From Microbacterium sp. LWH7-1.2 (GTDB lineage: Bacteria > Actinomycetota > Actinomycetes > Actinomycetales > Microbacteriaceae), in assembly GCF_038397755.1 (NCBI RefSeq), contig NZ_CP151637.1, positions 3,968,001-4,032,000 of the forward strand: DNA of 64,000 bases. The letters are read 5' to 3'. Below the pieces are notes generated by a model. The model was not told the DNA's origin, ran no database searches, and was given only the letters and a program-made list of their open reading frames with translations. Shown one piece after another: positions 27,192-36,055 of the stretch. A program made the translations under genes and the position numbers. Each line of letters opens with the position of its first letter. Positions within the stretch are counted from its first letter, which is position 1.

Positions 27192-28277
27192 ATGACCGAC
27201 ACACTTCCGCGCACCGCCGGCGCTGCAGAGGCCGCGACGCCGCCGTCCGCGGCGGCGTCGTCGTCGCGCGTCGACCTCGGCGATGTTCCTGTCGTCCACA
27301 CCCGGCACTGGTTCCGGTGGTCGATCGGCATCGTCGTGCTGTTCGTGGTGGCGCAGTTCGCGTGGTCGCTCGTTACCAACGAGAACTACGAGTGGGATGT
27401 CTTCGCTCACTACTTCCTGTCGGAGCCGGTGCTGCAGGGCGTGGGCCTCACCCTGCTGCTGACGGCGATCTCGGCATCCATCGGCTCCTTCCTCGGCACG
27501 CTGCTGGCACTGGCCCGCCTGGCCAAGTCCCCGCTCCTCAACTCGGCGGCGTGGCTGTTCATCTGGTTCTTCCGCTCGGTGCCGCTCGTGGTGCAGATCA
27601 TTGTCTGGTACAACCTCGGGTACCTGTACCCGACCCTCGGCCTCGGCACCCCGTTCACGACCGACTTCTGGATCGTCGAGTTCCCGACCGTGCAGCTGAT
27701 CAGCGCCTTCGCCGCAGCGATCCTCGGCCTCAGCCTCAACCAGGCTGCCTACTCGGCGGAGATCATCCGCGGCGGGCTGTTGTCGGTCGACCAGGGGCAG
27801 CTCGAGGCGGCTGCAGCTCTCGGCATCCCGCCCCGCCGACGCCTGACGCGGATCATCTTGCCGCAGGCGATGCGCTCGATCGTGCCCAACGCGACCAACG
27901 AGGTGATCGGCCTGGTCAAGGGCGCGTCCGTGGTCTTCGTCATCGCACTGCCCGAGGTGTTCTACGCCGTGCAGGTCATCTACAACCGCAACAGCCGCGT
28001 GATCCCGCTGCTGCTCGTCGCGGTGGTCTGGTACACGATCATCACCACGGCGCTGAGCATCGCGCAGTACTACATCGAGCGGCACTACGCCCGCGGCACC
28101 GTGCGCGTGCTGCCGCCGACGCCGCTGCAGAAAGCCCGTCACTGGGTGGCCCTGCAGTGGGCCCGTCTCGGCGACGCCGAATCCGCACCCCCTCACTTGG
28201 CGGGATCGGATGCTGCGCCCCTGCCCGCTGCGGCACAGCAGAGTTCCGGCAACGACGCGACCTTCGGAGACCGCTGA
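27192..28277 (+). CDS. Amino-acid ABC transporter permease (HisM/GlnP/TcyL type)
   Basis: A 361-residue permease with a charged N-terminal extension of about 40 residues, then membrane spans beginning WFRWSIGIVVLFVVAQFAW. The inner-membrane permease domain includes GVGLTLLLTAISASIGSFLGTLLALARL, FFRSVPLVVQIIVWYNLGYL, AAYSAEIIRGGLLSVDQGQLEAAAALG (the EAA loop that contacts the ATPase) and ILPQAMRSIVPNATNEVIGLVKGASV. RBS GAGGAG lies close to the ATG. It forms an operon with the ATPase (1-base overlap) and the receptor. The nearest functional model by context is a cystine or S-modified-cysteine importer. Confidence 0.88.
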   Translation: MTDTLPRTAGAAEAATPPSAAASSSRVDLGDVPVVHTRHWFRWSIGIVVLFVVAQFAWSLVTNENYEWDVFAHYFLSEPVLQGVGLTLLLTAISASIGSFLGTLLALARLAKSPLLNSAAWLFIWFFRSVPLVVQIIVWYNLGYLYPTLGLGTPFTTDFWIVEFPTVQLISAFAAAILGLSLNQAAYSAEIIRGGLLSVDQGQLEAAAALGIPPRRRLTRIILPQAMRSIVPNATNEVIGLVKGASVVFVIALPEVFYAVQVIYNRNSRVIPLLLVAVVWYTIITTALSIAQYYIERHYARGTVRVLPPTPLQKARHWVALQWARLGDAESAPPHLAGSDAAPLPAAAQQSSGNDATFGDR

Positions 28278-29086
28278 TGAGCATCGACACCTTCACCACC
28301 GACACCGACACCGACACCGCCACGCGTGGGCTCGTCGAGATCCACAACGTCCACAAGAGCTACGGCGGCGTCGAGGTGCTGCGCGGCATCGACCTGACTG
28401 TCGAGCCGGGCGAGGTCGTGGCGATCCTCGGGCCGAGCGGCTCGGGCAAGTCGACCCTGCTGCGCACGATCAACCACCTCGAGAGCGTCGACCGCGGCTC
28501 GGTCACGGTCGACGGCCAGCTGATCGGCTACGAGCTGCGCGGCGACAAGCTCTACGAGCTGCGCGAGCGTGAGGTGCTGGAGCGCCGCACGCAGATCGGC
28601 ATCGTCTTCCAGAACTTCAATCTCTTCCCGCACCTGACCGCGCTCGAGAACGTCACCGAGGCGCCGGTCGCGCTCGGCCGGCTCTCCAAGGACGACGCCC
28701 GAGAGCTCGCCCTCGGCCTTCTCGACCGCGTCGGGCTGGCCGACAAGGCCGAGCACTACCCCCGGCAGCTGTCGGGCGGACAGCAGCAGCGCGTCGCGAT
28801 CGCGCGCGCCCTCGCCCTCAAGCCCAAGGTGATCCTCTTCGACGAGCCGACCAGCGCGCTCGACCCGGAGCTCGTGGGCGAGGTCCTCGACGTCATCCGC
28901 GACCTCGCGCAGCTCGGCACGACCCTCGTCATCGTCACGCACGAGGTCGGATTCGCCCGCGAGGTCGCCGACCGGGTCGTCTTCCTCGACGGCGGCCGCG
29001 TCATCGAGCAGGGCCCGCCCGCCGAGGTCCTCGTCACACCGGAGCACCCCCGCGTCCAGGACTTCCTCGCGAAGGTCCTGGCCTGA
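28277..29086 (+). CDS. Amino-acid ABC transporter ATP-binding protein
   Basis: 269 residues from the ATG at 28277, which shares one base with the permease stop. Walker A GPSGSGKSTLLRTINHLE (about 53-70), Q-loop IGIVFQNFNLFPHLTALENV, signature LSGGQQQRVAIARALALKPKVI, Walker B ILFDEPTSALDPELVGEVL, and H-loop VIVTHEVGFAREVADRVVFLDGG. All catalytic elements are intact; the sequence is typical of polar amino-acid uptake ATPases (GlnQ/TcyN). The open frame upstream of 28277 overlaps the permease and is not coding. Confidence 0.92.
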   Translation: MSIDTFTTDTDTDTATRGLVEIHNVHKSYGGVEVLRGIDLTVEPGEVVAILGPSGSGKSTLLRTINHLESVDRGSVTVDGQLIGYELRGDKLYELREREVLERRTQIGIVFQNFNLFPHLTALENVTEAPVALGRLSKDDARELALGLLDRVGLADKAEHYPRQLSGGQQQRVAIARALALKPKVILFDEPTSALDPELVGEVLDVIRDLAQLGTTLVIVTHEVGFAREVADRVVFLDGGRVIEQGPPAEVLVTPEHPRVQDFLAKVLA

Positions 29087-29136
29087 AACCGAGCTCTCGC
29101 ACGTCGAGCACTCACCCGAGAAAAGGAAGCAATCAC

Positions 29137-30126
29137 ATGGCACTGAGCAAGAAGCAGGGCATCGCGATCGGTGTCGGCGCCGTCGCGGTGGCCGCGATCG
29201 TCGGCGGCATCGTCTGGGGCGTCACCCAGAACCAGCCCGCCGAGGCGGCCGCACCGGCCGAGCTCACCGAGGCGAACGTCGCGACCGACGAGATCCAGTG
29301 GGTCCGTCTCGACGAGCCCGTCGCCGAGGCTGTCGAGGCGCTCGATGCGAGCGGCTTCGAGCCGGTCGAGCCGGGCAAGCTCACTGTGGCGCATTCCGCC
29401 TACGTCCCGCCGCTGGGCTACATCCCCGAGGGCGAGACGAACCCCGCCGGCACCGAGCCGAACATCGGCGCGCTGATCGCCGACGCGCTCGGCCTCGAGT
29501 ACAACCCGGTGGTGGTTGCGTGGGCGGACTGGCCGCTCGGCATCCAGTCGGGCAAGTACGACCTCATCACGTCGAACGTCACCGTCACCGAGGAGCGCAA
29601 GGAGCTGTACGACTTCGCGAGCTACCGCGAGGACCTGCTCGGCTTCTATGTGAAGAGCGACAGCGACATCGAGAAGATCGAGGAGGCCGCCGACATCACC
29701 GGCCTCAAGATCGCGGTCGGCTCGGGCACGAACCAGGAGCAGGTGCTGCTGGCCTGGAACGAGGAGCTCGAGGCCGCGGGCGAGGAGCCCGCCGAGCTGC
29801 AGTACTTCGACGACAACGCCGCCACCGTGCTGGCGCTGCAGTCGGGCCGCATCGACGCCACCTTCGGCCCGAACGCGACGTCGGCGTGGGCCGCGCGTGA
29901 GACCGGCGACACCAAGCTCGTCGGCCTCGTGCCCGGCGGCTGGCCGCTGACAGCGAACATCGCCGCCGCCACGGCCAAGGGCAACGGCCTCATCGAGCCC
30001 GTCAACATCGCGCTCAACGCCCTCATCGAGAACGGGCAGTACGACGAGGTCCTGAAGATCTGGGACCTCCAGTCGGAGCGCGTCGAGACCAGCGAGATCA
30101 ACCCCGCCGGACTGCCCAAGTCCTGA
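29137..30126 (+). CDS. Amino-acid-type ABC substrate-binding protein (family 3)
   Basis: A 329-residue receptor. The N-terminus KKQGIAIGVGAVAVAAIVGGIVWGVTQNQ is a signal anchor without a lipobox cysteine, so it is likely membrane-tethered by its helix or cleaved after AEAA. The binding domains include LTVAHSAYVPPLGYIPEGET, IGALIADALGLEYNPVVVAWADWPLGIQSGKYDLITSNVTVTEERKELYDF and LKIAVGSGTNQEQVLLAWNEEL. It follows the ATPase by 50 bases with RBS AAAAGGAAG, and is followed by a terminator. In context the ligand is probably a cysteine-derived amino acid, which is an inference. Confidence 0.87.
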   Translation: MALSKKQGIAIGVGAVAVAAIVGGIVWGVTQNQPAEAAAPAELTEANVATDEIQWVRLDEPVAEAVEALDASGFEPVEPGKLTVAHSAYVPPLGYIPEGETNPAGTEPNIGALIADALGLEYNPVVVAWADWPLGIQSGKYDLITSNVTVTEERKELYDFASYREDLLGFYVKSDSDIEKIEEAADITGLKIAVGSGTNQEQVLLAWNEELEAAGEEPAELQYFDDNAATVLALQSGRIDATFGPNATSAWAARETGDTKLVGLVPGGWPLTANIAAATAKGNGLIEPVNIALNALIENGQYDEVLKIWDLQSERVETSEINPAGLPKS

Positions 30127-30138
30127 TCGCACGACCCC

Positions 30139-30166
30139 GGCCGGGCCCGCTAGAGCGGGCCCGGCC
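30139..30166 (+). terminator. Terminator after the amino-acid ABC operon
   Basis: GGCCGGGCCCGC and GCGGGCCCGGCC pair perfectly around TAGA and are followed by TCTTTCCCTTT. Confidence 0.85.
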
Positions 30167-30198
30167 TCTTTCCCTTTGCGCACACCCAGGAGCTCCTC

Positions 30199-31350
30199 AT
30201 GTCCCGCGTCCCCCTCTCCGTCCTCGACCTGTCCCCGTTCGGAGCGGGGCAGACGGCCGCGGACGGGCTGCGCGCCTCGATCGCGCTCGCCCGACACACC
30301 GAGCGGCTGGGCTACCACCGCTACTGGCTCGCCGAGCATCACTTCAATCCGGGCCTGTCGGGGTCCGCGCCGCACGTCCTGCTCGCGGCGATCGCCGCTG
30401 CGACCGAGCGCATCGGCATCGGCACGGCGGCGACCATCATCGGCAACTACTCGCCCGTGCAGGTGGCCGAAGCCGCGGGCGTCGTGGCCGCGCTGCACCC
30501 CGGACGCCTCGACCTCGGAATCGGCCGCTCCGGCAATCGCAGCACGGTGCAGCATCCGCCGATGGAGGATTCGGCCGAGCAGCGGGTGGTGGACGGGCTG
30601 CTCCTGCCGCCTCAGCGGCCCCTCGCTTTCGACTCCGAGCGATTCGTCGTCCAGGCGCGCCTGCTCGGGCGCACCGACGACGCCGACCGGTTCGAGCAGG
30701 ATGTGGCCGACATCCTCGCCTTCATCGACGGAACCTACGCCTCCCCGGAGAAGGTGACGATCCACGCCACTCCCGCCGAGGGAGCGGACATCACCGTCTG
30801 GATCCACGGTTCGACGGCCGGGCCGAGCGCCCGGCTCGCCGGCCAACTCGGATTGCCGTTCGGCGCCAACTACCACGTCGCCCCCGCCTTCATCCTCGAC
30901 GCCGTCGCCGAGTACCGTGCGTCGTTCCGCCCTGGCCGCATCGCAGCGCCGCACGTGATCGTGTCGGTGGACGTGGTCGTCGCGGATACCGATGCCGAAG
31001 CCCGCCGGCTCGCCGCGGGTTACGGTCGATGGGTGCACAGCATCCGCGCCGGCCAAGGGGCCGTCCCTTTCCCGTCGCCGCTCGACGCCAGCGTCAACCC
31101 GCTCTCCCACGAAGAGTTCGAGGTCGTGCGCGACCGCGTCGAGACGCAATTCGTCGGCTCGACCGACAGCGTCGTCGAGCGGCTGGAGACGCTGCAGCGC
31201 GTCACGGGCGCCGACGAGCTGCTCGTCACCACGATCACGCACGACCCCGATGACCGCGAACGCTCGTACGCGCTCCTCGCTGATGCGTGGGGGACCGCCG
31301 AGACGGGCGGGCGCGAGAAGCGGGCTGCCCCGGCGGAGGTGCTCGCGTGA
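30199..31350 (+). CDS. LLM class flavin-dependent oxidoreductase (MsnO8-like)
   Basis: A 383-residue luciferase-like oxidoreductase of a different branch from the NtaA types. It begins VPLSVLDLSPFGAGQTAADGL, then HTERLGYHRYWLAEHHFNPGLSGSAPHVLLAAIAAATERIGIGTAATI, VVAALHPGRLDLGIGRSGNR and VTIHATPAEGADITVWIHGSTAGPSARLAGQLGLPFGANYHVAPAFI. The AEHHF and LDLGIGRS motifs are typical of the MsnO8 subgroup. FMNH2 or F420 use cannot be told by eye. It overlaps the following acetyltransferase by GTGA, pairing the two functions as in the Bacillus ytmI and yxe operons. Confidence 0.85.
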   Translation: MSRVPLSVLDLSPFGAGQTAADGLRASIALARHTERLGYHRYWLAEHHFNPGLSGSAPHVLLAAIAAATERIGIGTAATIIGNYSPVQVAEAAGVVAALHPGRLDLGIGRSGNRSTVQHPPMEDSAEQRVVDGLLLPPQRPLAFDSERFVVQARLLGRTDDADRFEQDVADILAFIDGTYASPEKVTIHATPAEGADITVWIHGSTAGPSARLAGQLGLPFGANYHVAPAFILDAVAEYRASFRPGRIAAPHVIVSVDVVVADTDAEARRLAAGYGRWVHSIRAGQGAVPFPSPLDASVNPLSHEEFEVVRDRVETQFVGSTDSVVERLETLQRVTGADELLVTTITHDPDDRERSYALLADAWGTAETGGREKRAAPAEVLA

Positions 31351-32441
31351 GCGTGGGATCGGTCGCCGCGACCGACGACGGGGCCGTGGCTGCGGCATCC
31401 GTCCCCGCTGACATCACCATCCGCCTGGTGCGCACCGAGGAGTACCAGCGCGCCGGCGAGGTGACCGCACAGGCGTACCTGTCGAGCTACGGGAAGCTCT
31501 CCGACGAGTACGTCGCCTCGCTTCGCGATGTCGCGAGCCGCGTGCGCGGGGGCGACGTGTGGGTGGCGGTCGAGCCGAGCGGCGAGGTCCTCGGGACGGT
31601 GTGGATCGCGCGTCCGAACCGGCCGCTCGCGGAGGTCGCCCGACCCGGTGAGACGGACTTCCGGCAACTCGCCGTGGCCCCTGCCGCCCGCGGCCGAGGC
31701 ATCGGCGAGGCGCTCACCCGCCACGTCATCGACCTCGCGCGCGAGCGTGGTTCGCACCGCATCGTAATGAACAGCGGTCCCGAGATGACCGGCGCCCACG
31801 CGCTCTACGCGAAGCTGGGCTTCGAGCGGCTGCCGGAGCGCGAGGGTGCGTGGGAAGTGCAGCCCGGCCGCTGGATCGAGCTGTACACGTTCGGCTACGA
31901 CCTGGCACCCGAGCCCGCGGACACGCCACCGGCCGAACGTGCGTGGACGCTCGAGACCGTCCCGTGGGACGACCCGCGCGCCGAGGCCCTGCGCTCCGAG
32001 ATGGACGGCGAGATTGCGCCTCGCTACGCGGATCGGCTGGCCCATGCTGCACCCGTCGCCGAGGAAGCGCAGCGTGCGTTCGCGGTCGACCCCGGCACCA
32101 TCGTCGCAACAGTGCTCGCCGTCGACGAGTCTGGTGCGGCCGTCGGTCACGCGGCGCTGCGGGATCTCGTCCACGACGGCACGCGCGACCTGGAGGTGAA
32201 GCGCGTGTTCGTGAAGCCGCGCGCACGCGGCACGGGGGTGAGCCGGGCACTGATGAGCGAGCTCGAGCGCATCGCGCAGGATCGCGGCGCGGGCCGCCTG
32301 ATCCTGCAGACCGGTGACCGTCAGCACGATGCGGTGGTCCTCTACGAGCGGATCGGATACCGCCCGATCCCGATCTTCGAGCCGTACAAGGCGTTCCCCT
32401 TCTCGCAGTGCTTCGCGAAGGAGCTCGCTCCGTCGGAGTGA
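31347..32441 (+). CDS. Tandem GNAT acetyltransferase
   Basis: 364 residues with two GNAT domains. The first spans about 20-170 with DFRQLAVAPAARGRGIGEALTRHVIDLARERG and GAHALYAKLGFERL. The second spans about 195-360 with LEVKRVFVKPRARGTGVSRALMSELERIAQD and VVLYERIGYRPIPIF. Both keep the Q/RxxGxG/A acetyl-CoA loop, so both may be active. The start GTG overlaps the stop of the LLM gene, so the pair is translationally coupled. N-acetylation of an S-modified cysteine before oxygenation is the role played by such a neighbour in Bacillus; here it is an inference. Confidence 0.82.
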   Translation: MSVGSVAATDDGAVAAASVPADITIRLVRTEEYQRAGEVTAQAYLSSYGKLSDEYVASLRDVASRVRGGDVWVAVEPSGEVLGTVWIARPNRPLAEVARPGETDFRQLAVAPAARGRGIGEALTRHVIDLARERGSHRIVMNSGPEMTGAHALYAKLGFERLPEREGAWEVQPGRWIELYTFGYDLAPEPADTPPAERAWTLETVPWDDPRAEALRSEMDGEIAPRYADRLAHAAPVAEEAQRAFAVDPGTIVATVLAVDESGAAVGHAALRDLVHDGTRDLEVKRVFVKPRARGTGVSRALMSELERIAQDRGAGRLILQTGDRQHDAVVLYERIGYRPIPIFEPYKAFPFSQCFAKELAPSE

Positions 32442-32456
32442 GGCGGGAGCCGATGC

Positions 32457-33929
32457 TCACGTCCGGGTGGTGCTCCGCGAGCTGTCCAGCAGGGGCACCG
32501 CCGCTTCAGCGCGTGTGCCCGCCCGCCGGAACACAGGGTCTGCAGACGCGACCAGGGCGACCGCAGAGCCCACCGCACACGTCACCAGCGCAGCCTGCAA
32601 GGTCGCGGCGGTCGAGATGCCCGACGAGGTGAGGAGGATGCCGGTGGCCAGGGCGACCAGGAACGTCGCCGCCAATCGCTGAGTGAGCTGAAGGAACGAG
32701 GCGGCGACCCCGTGCAGCTCGGCCGGCGCGAACGAGAGCGTGGTGGCGCGGACCACGGGTTCCACGAGGCCGCCGCCGATTCCGAGCCCGATCTGGGCTG
32801 CCGCGGCGACCACGAACAGCACCCCGTTCGGCAGCAGCGGCGCCGCGACCGCCAGGCCCGCGAACAGGGCGGCCTGCAGTCCCAGCCCCAGCGCCACCGT
32901 CGCGGACGACCCGATCCGCCCGACCACACGCAGACTGAACAGCGAGCCGCCGAGCCGCGCCAGGGCCCCGGGCGCGAACACCAGGGCGATCGCCAGCGCC
33001 GAGAGCGCCGGAGACTGCAGGAAATACAGGGTGACCGCCGATCCGGCAGCCATCCCGCTGCCGAACCACAGCAGGGCGACCACGTTGCCCACCACGAAGC
33101 CGCGCGATCGCACCAACGCCGGCGCGAACAGCGGGAGCCGCCCGCGTCGGGCGTACCGCTTCTCCCACAGCACGAGCGCCAGCCCGAGCAGCACGGCCGC
33201 CCCGGCCACGGCCAGCCCCGACCGTCCCGACAGGCCCGGCTCCACCACCGGCAGGGTCAGGGCCACGACGACCAGGCACAGCAGCACGATCCCGGGCAGA
33301 TCGATCCAGACCCGCCCGGACGCGGCCGAGGCGCGGGGGCCCGGCATCCCTCGCCATCCGAGCACGACAGCCGCGATGACGAGCGGAAGCGGCGTCAGCA
33401 GCACCACGCGCCAGGCGGTGTCGGCGGGAAGGGCCCCGAGGAGGAGCGCGGCGAGAACCGGGCCCAGCACCCCGGCAAGACCGCCGACGGCCGTGTACGC
33501 GGCGAGAGAACGCAGCCGCGACGCGCCCGTGTAGAGGTCCTGGATCGCGCCGAGCACCTGCGCGCTGATGACGCCGGCACCGAGGCCCTGGACGAATCGC
33601 GCCGCCACGAGCACGACGATCGTGGGGGCGGCGACCGCCGCCACGCCGCCGACGAGGAAGATCCCGAGGCCGACGAGGAACAGCAACCGGCGACCGTAGA
33701 CGTCGCCGAGCCTCCCCGAGGGGATGAGGCCGAGCCCGAAGGTGAGCGAGAACGACGCGAGCAGCCATTGCACCCCCGCCGTGGACCCGCCGAGCGACGA
33801 GCTCACCGCGGGCGCCGCGTAGGTGATGACGGTGGCATCGAAGAGCGTGGCGAAGCCAGCGGCCAGGCACGCCCAGAGCGCGGGCCGCGTCCGGGACCCC
33901 CGGACGGCGCCCGCGCCCTCAATCGTCAC
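32457..33929 (-). CDS. MFS drug/metabolite exporter (14-helix DHA2-like)
   Basis: About 490 residues. The GTG at 33929 is preferred because it lies 14 bases after the preceding stop; the longer frame to 33989 would overlap the neighbour by 47 bases. Signature sequences: FATLFDATVITYAAPAVSSSLGG (motif D1), IPSGRLGDVYGRRLLFLVGL (motif A) and AARFVQGLGAGVISAQVLGAI (motif B), with AGVLGPVLAALLLGAL as motif C. Thirteen to fourteen hydrophobic helices are visible. It probably exports a product or toxic analogue of the pathway; the substrate is unknown. Last gene of the operon that starts with the DUF1684 gene. Confidence 0.82.
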   Translation of the reverse strand: MTIEGAGAVRGSRTRPALWACLAAGFATLFDATVITYAAPAVSSSLGGSTAGVQWLLASFSLTFGLGLIPSGRLGDVYGRRLLFLVGLGIFLVGGVAAVAAPTIVVLVAARFVQGLGAGVISAQVLGAIQDLYTGASRLRSLAAYTAVGGLAGVLGPVLAALLLGALPADTAWRVVLLTPLPLVIAAVVLGWRGMPGPRASAASGRVWIDLPGIVLLCLVVVALTLPVVEPGLSGRSGLAVAGAAVLLGLALVLWEKRYARRGRLPLFAPALVRSRGFVVGNVVALLWFGSGMAAGSAVTLYFLQSPALSALAIALVFAPGALARLGGSLFSLRVVGRIGSSATVALGLGLQAALFAGLAVAAPLLPNGVLFVVAAAAQIGLGIGGGLVEPVVRATTLSFAPAELHGVAASFLQLTQRLAATFLVALATGILLTSSGISTAATLQAALVTCAVGSAVALVASADPVFRRAGTRAEAAVPLLDSSRSTTRT

Positions 33930-33942
33930 GAGGCCCCCGGAC

Positions 33943-35028
33943 TCACGCCGCGGCGAGCTCGAGCGATCGCCGGCCGAGGGGGTCGGCATCCGTCCACAGC
34001 GCCGTCGGGAACTCCCGCCGCAGCACCGGGGCGACCTCGAGGGCGAAGCGCTCCAGGATCTCCAGCTGGCGTTCGAACGGCACCGTCGTGGGCAGGCTGA
34101 TCGACTGCAGATCGTGTTCGAGCCGGCCGTGGAAGCGTGCGATCTTGTCGATCACCTGCTGCGGCGTGCCGACGAGCGCGGGCCCCTCGGCGACAGCGTG
34201 CTCGATGTCGCGGAACGGGGTGTTGTTGCCGGGCACGTTGGTGGCCGCGACGATCGCGTTATACACCGGGCCGTACTGGGCGATGGCCTCCTGCGTGGTG
34301 TCGGCGATGAACAGCGCCCCGGATCCCGCGGCGACGAACGCGGCCGCCGGGTCGTGACCGTGCCGCGCGTACTCCGAGCGGTAGTGGTCGACGAGCACGC
34401 CGTAGTTCTCGAGCGGCTGGATCGCGTTCGCGCTGAACAGCGGGTCGCCGAAGCGGGCGGCCAGGCCCGCCGAGAACAGCGTCGTCGCCGAGCCGTGCCA
34501 CACCCGCGGCGCACCGTCGAACGGGCGTGGCAGGGTCGTGACGCCCGTGAGCGGCCGCGTGAACTCCGTTCCGGGCCACGTCACGTCCTCCTCACGCCAC
34601 AGGGTGCGCAGCAGCTCGTACTTCTCCGCGAGCAGCTCCCACTGATCGTCGATGTCGAGCCCGAACAGCGGGAACTGCGCCACCTCGTTGCCCTTGCCGA
34701 TCGTGAGGTCGAGCCGCCCGCCCGACAGCTGGTCGATCGTCGCGTAGTCCTCAGCGACGCGCACCGGATCCAGCACCGAGAGCACCGTGACGCCGGAATT
34801 GAGACGGATGCGGCGGGTCCGGGCCGCGATCGCGCTGAGCAGCACCGTCGGCGACGAGGAGAGGAAATGGCCGGCATGGCGCTCGCCGATGGCGATGGCA
34901 TCCACTCCCAGCTCTTCGGCGCGGATCGCCTGCTGCAGGGTCTCGGCGAAGCGCTCCGCCGGCGAGACCTGGCGGCCCGTGATCGGATCGGCGCGGTAGG
35001 GGACGATGTCGAGCAGCTGGAACCTCAT
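33943..35028 (-). CDS. LLM class flavin-dependent oxidoreductase
   Basis: A 361-residue luciferase-like enzyme: MRFQLLDIVPYRADPITGRQ, then AIRAEELGVDAIAIGERHAGHFLSSSPTVLLSAIAARTRRIRLNSGVTVLSVLDPVRVAEDYATIDQLSGGRLDLTIGKGNE and PRVWHGSATTLFSAGLAARFGDPLFSANAI. The GERH and GRLDLTIGKG motifs place it in the alkanal-monooxygenase-like group, distinct from the NtaA types. The ATG overlaps the stop of the DUF1684 gene (ATGA), so the two are coupled. C-terminal residues DADPLGRRSLELAAA lie just before the MFS gene. Substrate unknown. Confidence 0.85.
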   Translation of the reverse strand: MRFQLLDIVPYRADPITGRQVSPAERFAETLQQAIRAEELGVDAIAIGERHAGHFLSSSPTVLLSAIAARTRRIRLNSGVTVLSVLDPVRVAEDYATIDQLSGGRLDLTIGKGNEVAQFPLFGLDIDDQWELLAEKYELLRTLWREEDVTWPGTEFTRPLTGVTTLPRPFDGAPRVWHGSATTLFSAGLAARFGDPLFSANAIQPLENYGVLVDHYRSEYARHGHDPAAAFVAAGSGALFIADTTQEAIAQYGPVYNAIVAATNVPGNNTPFRDIEHAVAEGPALVGTPQQVIDKIARFHGRLEHDLQSISLPTTVPFERQLEILERFALEVAPVLRREFPTALWTDADPLGRRSLELAAA

Positions 35029-35897
35029 GCGGCCACCCCCGGTGCCACGAGCGCGGCGTTCGAGACCACGCGCGACAGCGGCTTCTTCTCGCCCGCCTCG
35101 ATGCCGATCGGCAGGCGGTTGCCCGCGGGCGGCAGCGGGCAGGTCGCGAAGTCGGTGTACGCGCAGGGCAGGTTGACGGCGCGGTTGAAGTCGATCGTCG
35201 TCCAGCCGTCGGCATCCGGCGCATCCACCCCCACCGAGCGGTTCGCGGCGTAGGTGGTGAGCCCGCTCGTCGCGTCGGTGAACAGCACGAGCAGGTCGCC
35301 CGGCGCCCTGCCGGCGAACGCGATGAGCGTGAACTCCTCGCCGCGCCACGAGAACTCCAGCACGCCCGGGGCGTCGTACACGTGGGTGAGGCCGTCCACC
35401 GCGGCGCCGACCTCGGTCGGGATCGGCGCCTCGAAGGGGCGGAAGCGGGCCGCGACCCGCCAGCGCGGGTTCGGCACGTACGTCGGGGTGCCCGCGTACT
35501 CCGCGAGGAACGGGTGGTCGGCCCGGCGCGGGCGCAGGATCGTATGACCGCCGCGGACCGCGATCTCGACCGCCCCGGCGACCTCGCCGTCGGTGAACGT
35601 CGGGGTGACGCTGCCACGTTCGGCGATCTCGCCGAACGCGTGCGTGCCCGTGATCGCCCGGCCGTCGAGGGTCAGGCTCTCGCCCTCGGCGAGCTCGACG
35701 ACCACGCCGTCGGCGCTCAGCCGCCAGGTGCCGGGAGCGCCGGGCACGGTGACCGGGCCGCCGCCGAGCCAGTGCAGACCGGTGATCGCGAGGAAGCCGA
35801 GGGAGTCGGCGCGCCGCGTCTCGTGCGTGCGGTGCCAGTCCTCCCAGTCGCGCCCGAACTGCGCGCGGTCGACATCGGTGTTGAGGGTGGTGGTCAT
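35025..35897 (-). CDS. DUF1684 domain-containing protein
   Basis: A 290-residue protein of the DUF1684 family, recognised from FLAITGLHWLGGG near the start, the central RGGHTILRPRRADHPFLAEYAGTPTYVPNPRWRVAARFRPFEAP, and the C-terminal WTTIDFNRAVNLPCAYTDFATCPLPPAGNRLPIGIEAGEK. Family members are mostly beta-sheet, cytosolic and of unknown function; in actinobacteria they often lie beside LLM oxidoreductases. It is translationally coupled to the LLM enzyme at 33943, suggesting a shared pathway. The last segment holds two cysteines in a PCAY-CPLP arrangement, possibly a metal site. Confidence 0.75.
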   Translation of the reverse strand: MTTTLNTDVDRAQFGRDWEDWHRTHETRRADSLGFLAITGLHWLGGGPVTVPGAPGTWRLSADGVVVELAEGESLTLDGRAITGTHAFGEIAERGSVTPTFTDGEVAGAVEIAVRGGHTILRPRRADHPFLAEYAGTPTYVPNPRWRVAARFRPFEAPIPTEVGAAVDGLTHVYDAPGVLEFSWRGEEFTLIAFAGRAPGDLLVLFTDATSGLTTYAANRSVGVDAPDADGWTTIDFNRAVNLPCAYTDFATCPLPPAGNRLPIGIEAGEKKPLSRVVSNAALVAPGVAA

Positions 35898-35959
35898 GGG
35901 TGCTCCTCGTGGGTACAGCCGGATGGCGGATGCCGCGAACTCAGGCCGCGGTTGGGTTT

Positions 35960-36038
35960 ACAGACTTCGCAGATACGCGCGGAGCTCGCAGAGATCCGGC
36001 GGTCCGGTGCGAGAAGGGCGCGACCCTGCGAAGTCTGT
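35960..36038. repeat. 79-bp palindromic element between M20 and DUF1684 genes
   Basis: ACAGACTTCGCAG (35960-35972) and CTGCGAAGTCTGT (36026-36038) are perfect 13-bp inverted repeats. Inside them a second pair, TGCGAG and CTCGCA-like arms, extends the stem. The whole can form a long imperfect hairpin in DNA or RNA. It sits in the only sizeable gap of this operon. It could be a mobile REP/MITE-like unit or an mRNA-processing hairpin. Confidence 0.5.
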
Positions 36039-36055
36039 GAAGCCGGGAGGACACT

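Noticed and set aside
26747..29086. Upstream extension of the amino-acid ABC ATPase
   Set aside because: The extra 510 codons overlap the permease and the divergent LLM gene and are Arg/Pro-rich; the real start is the ATG at 28277.
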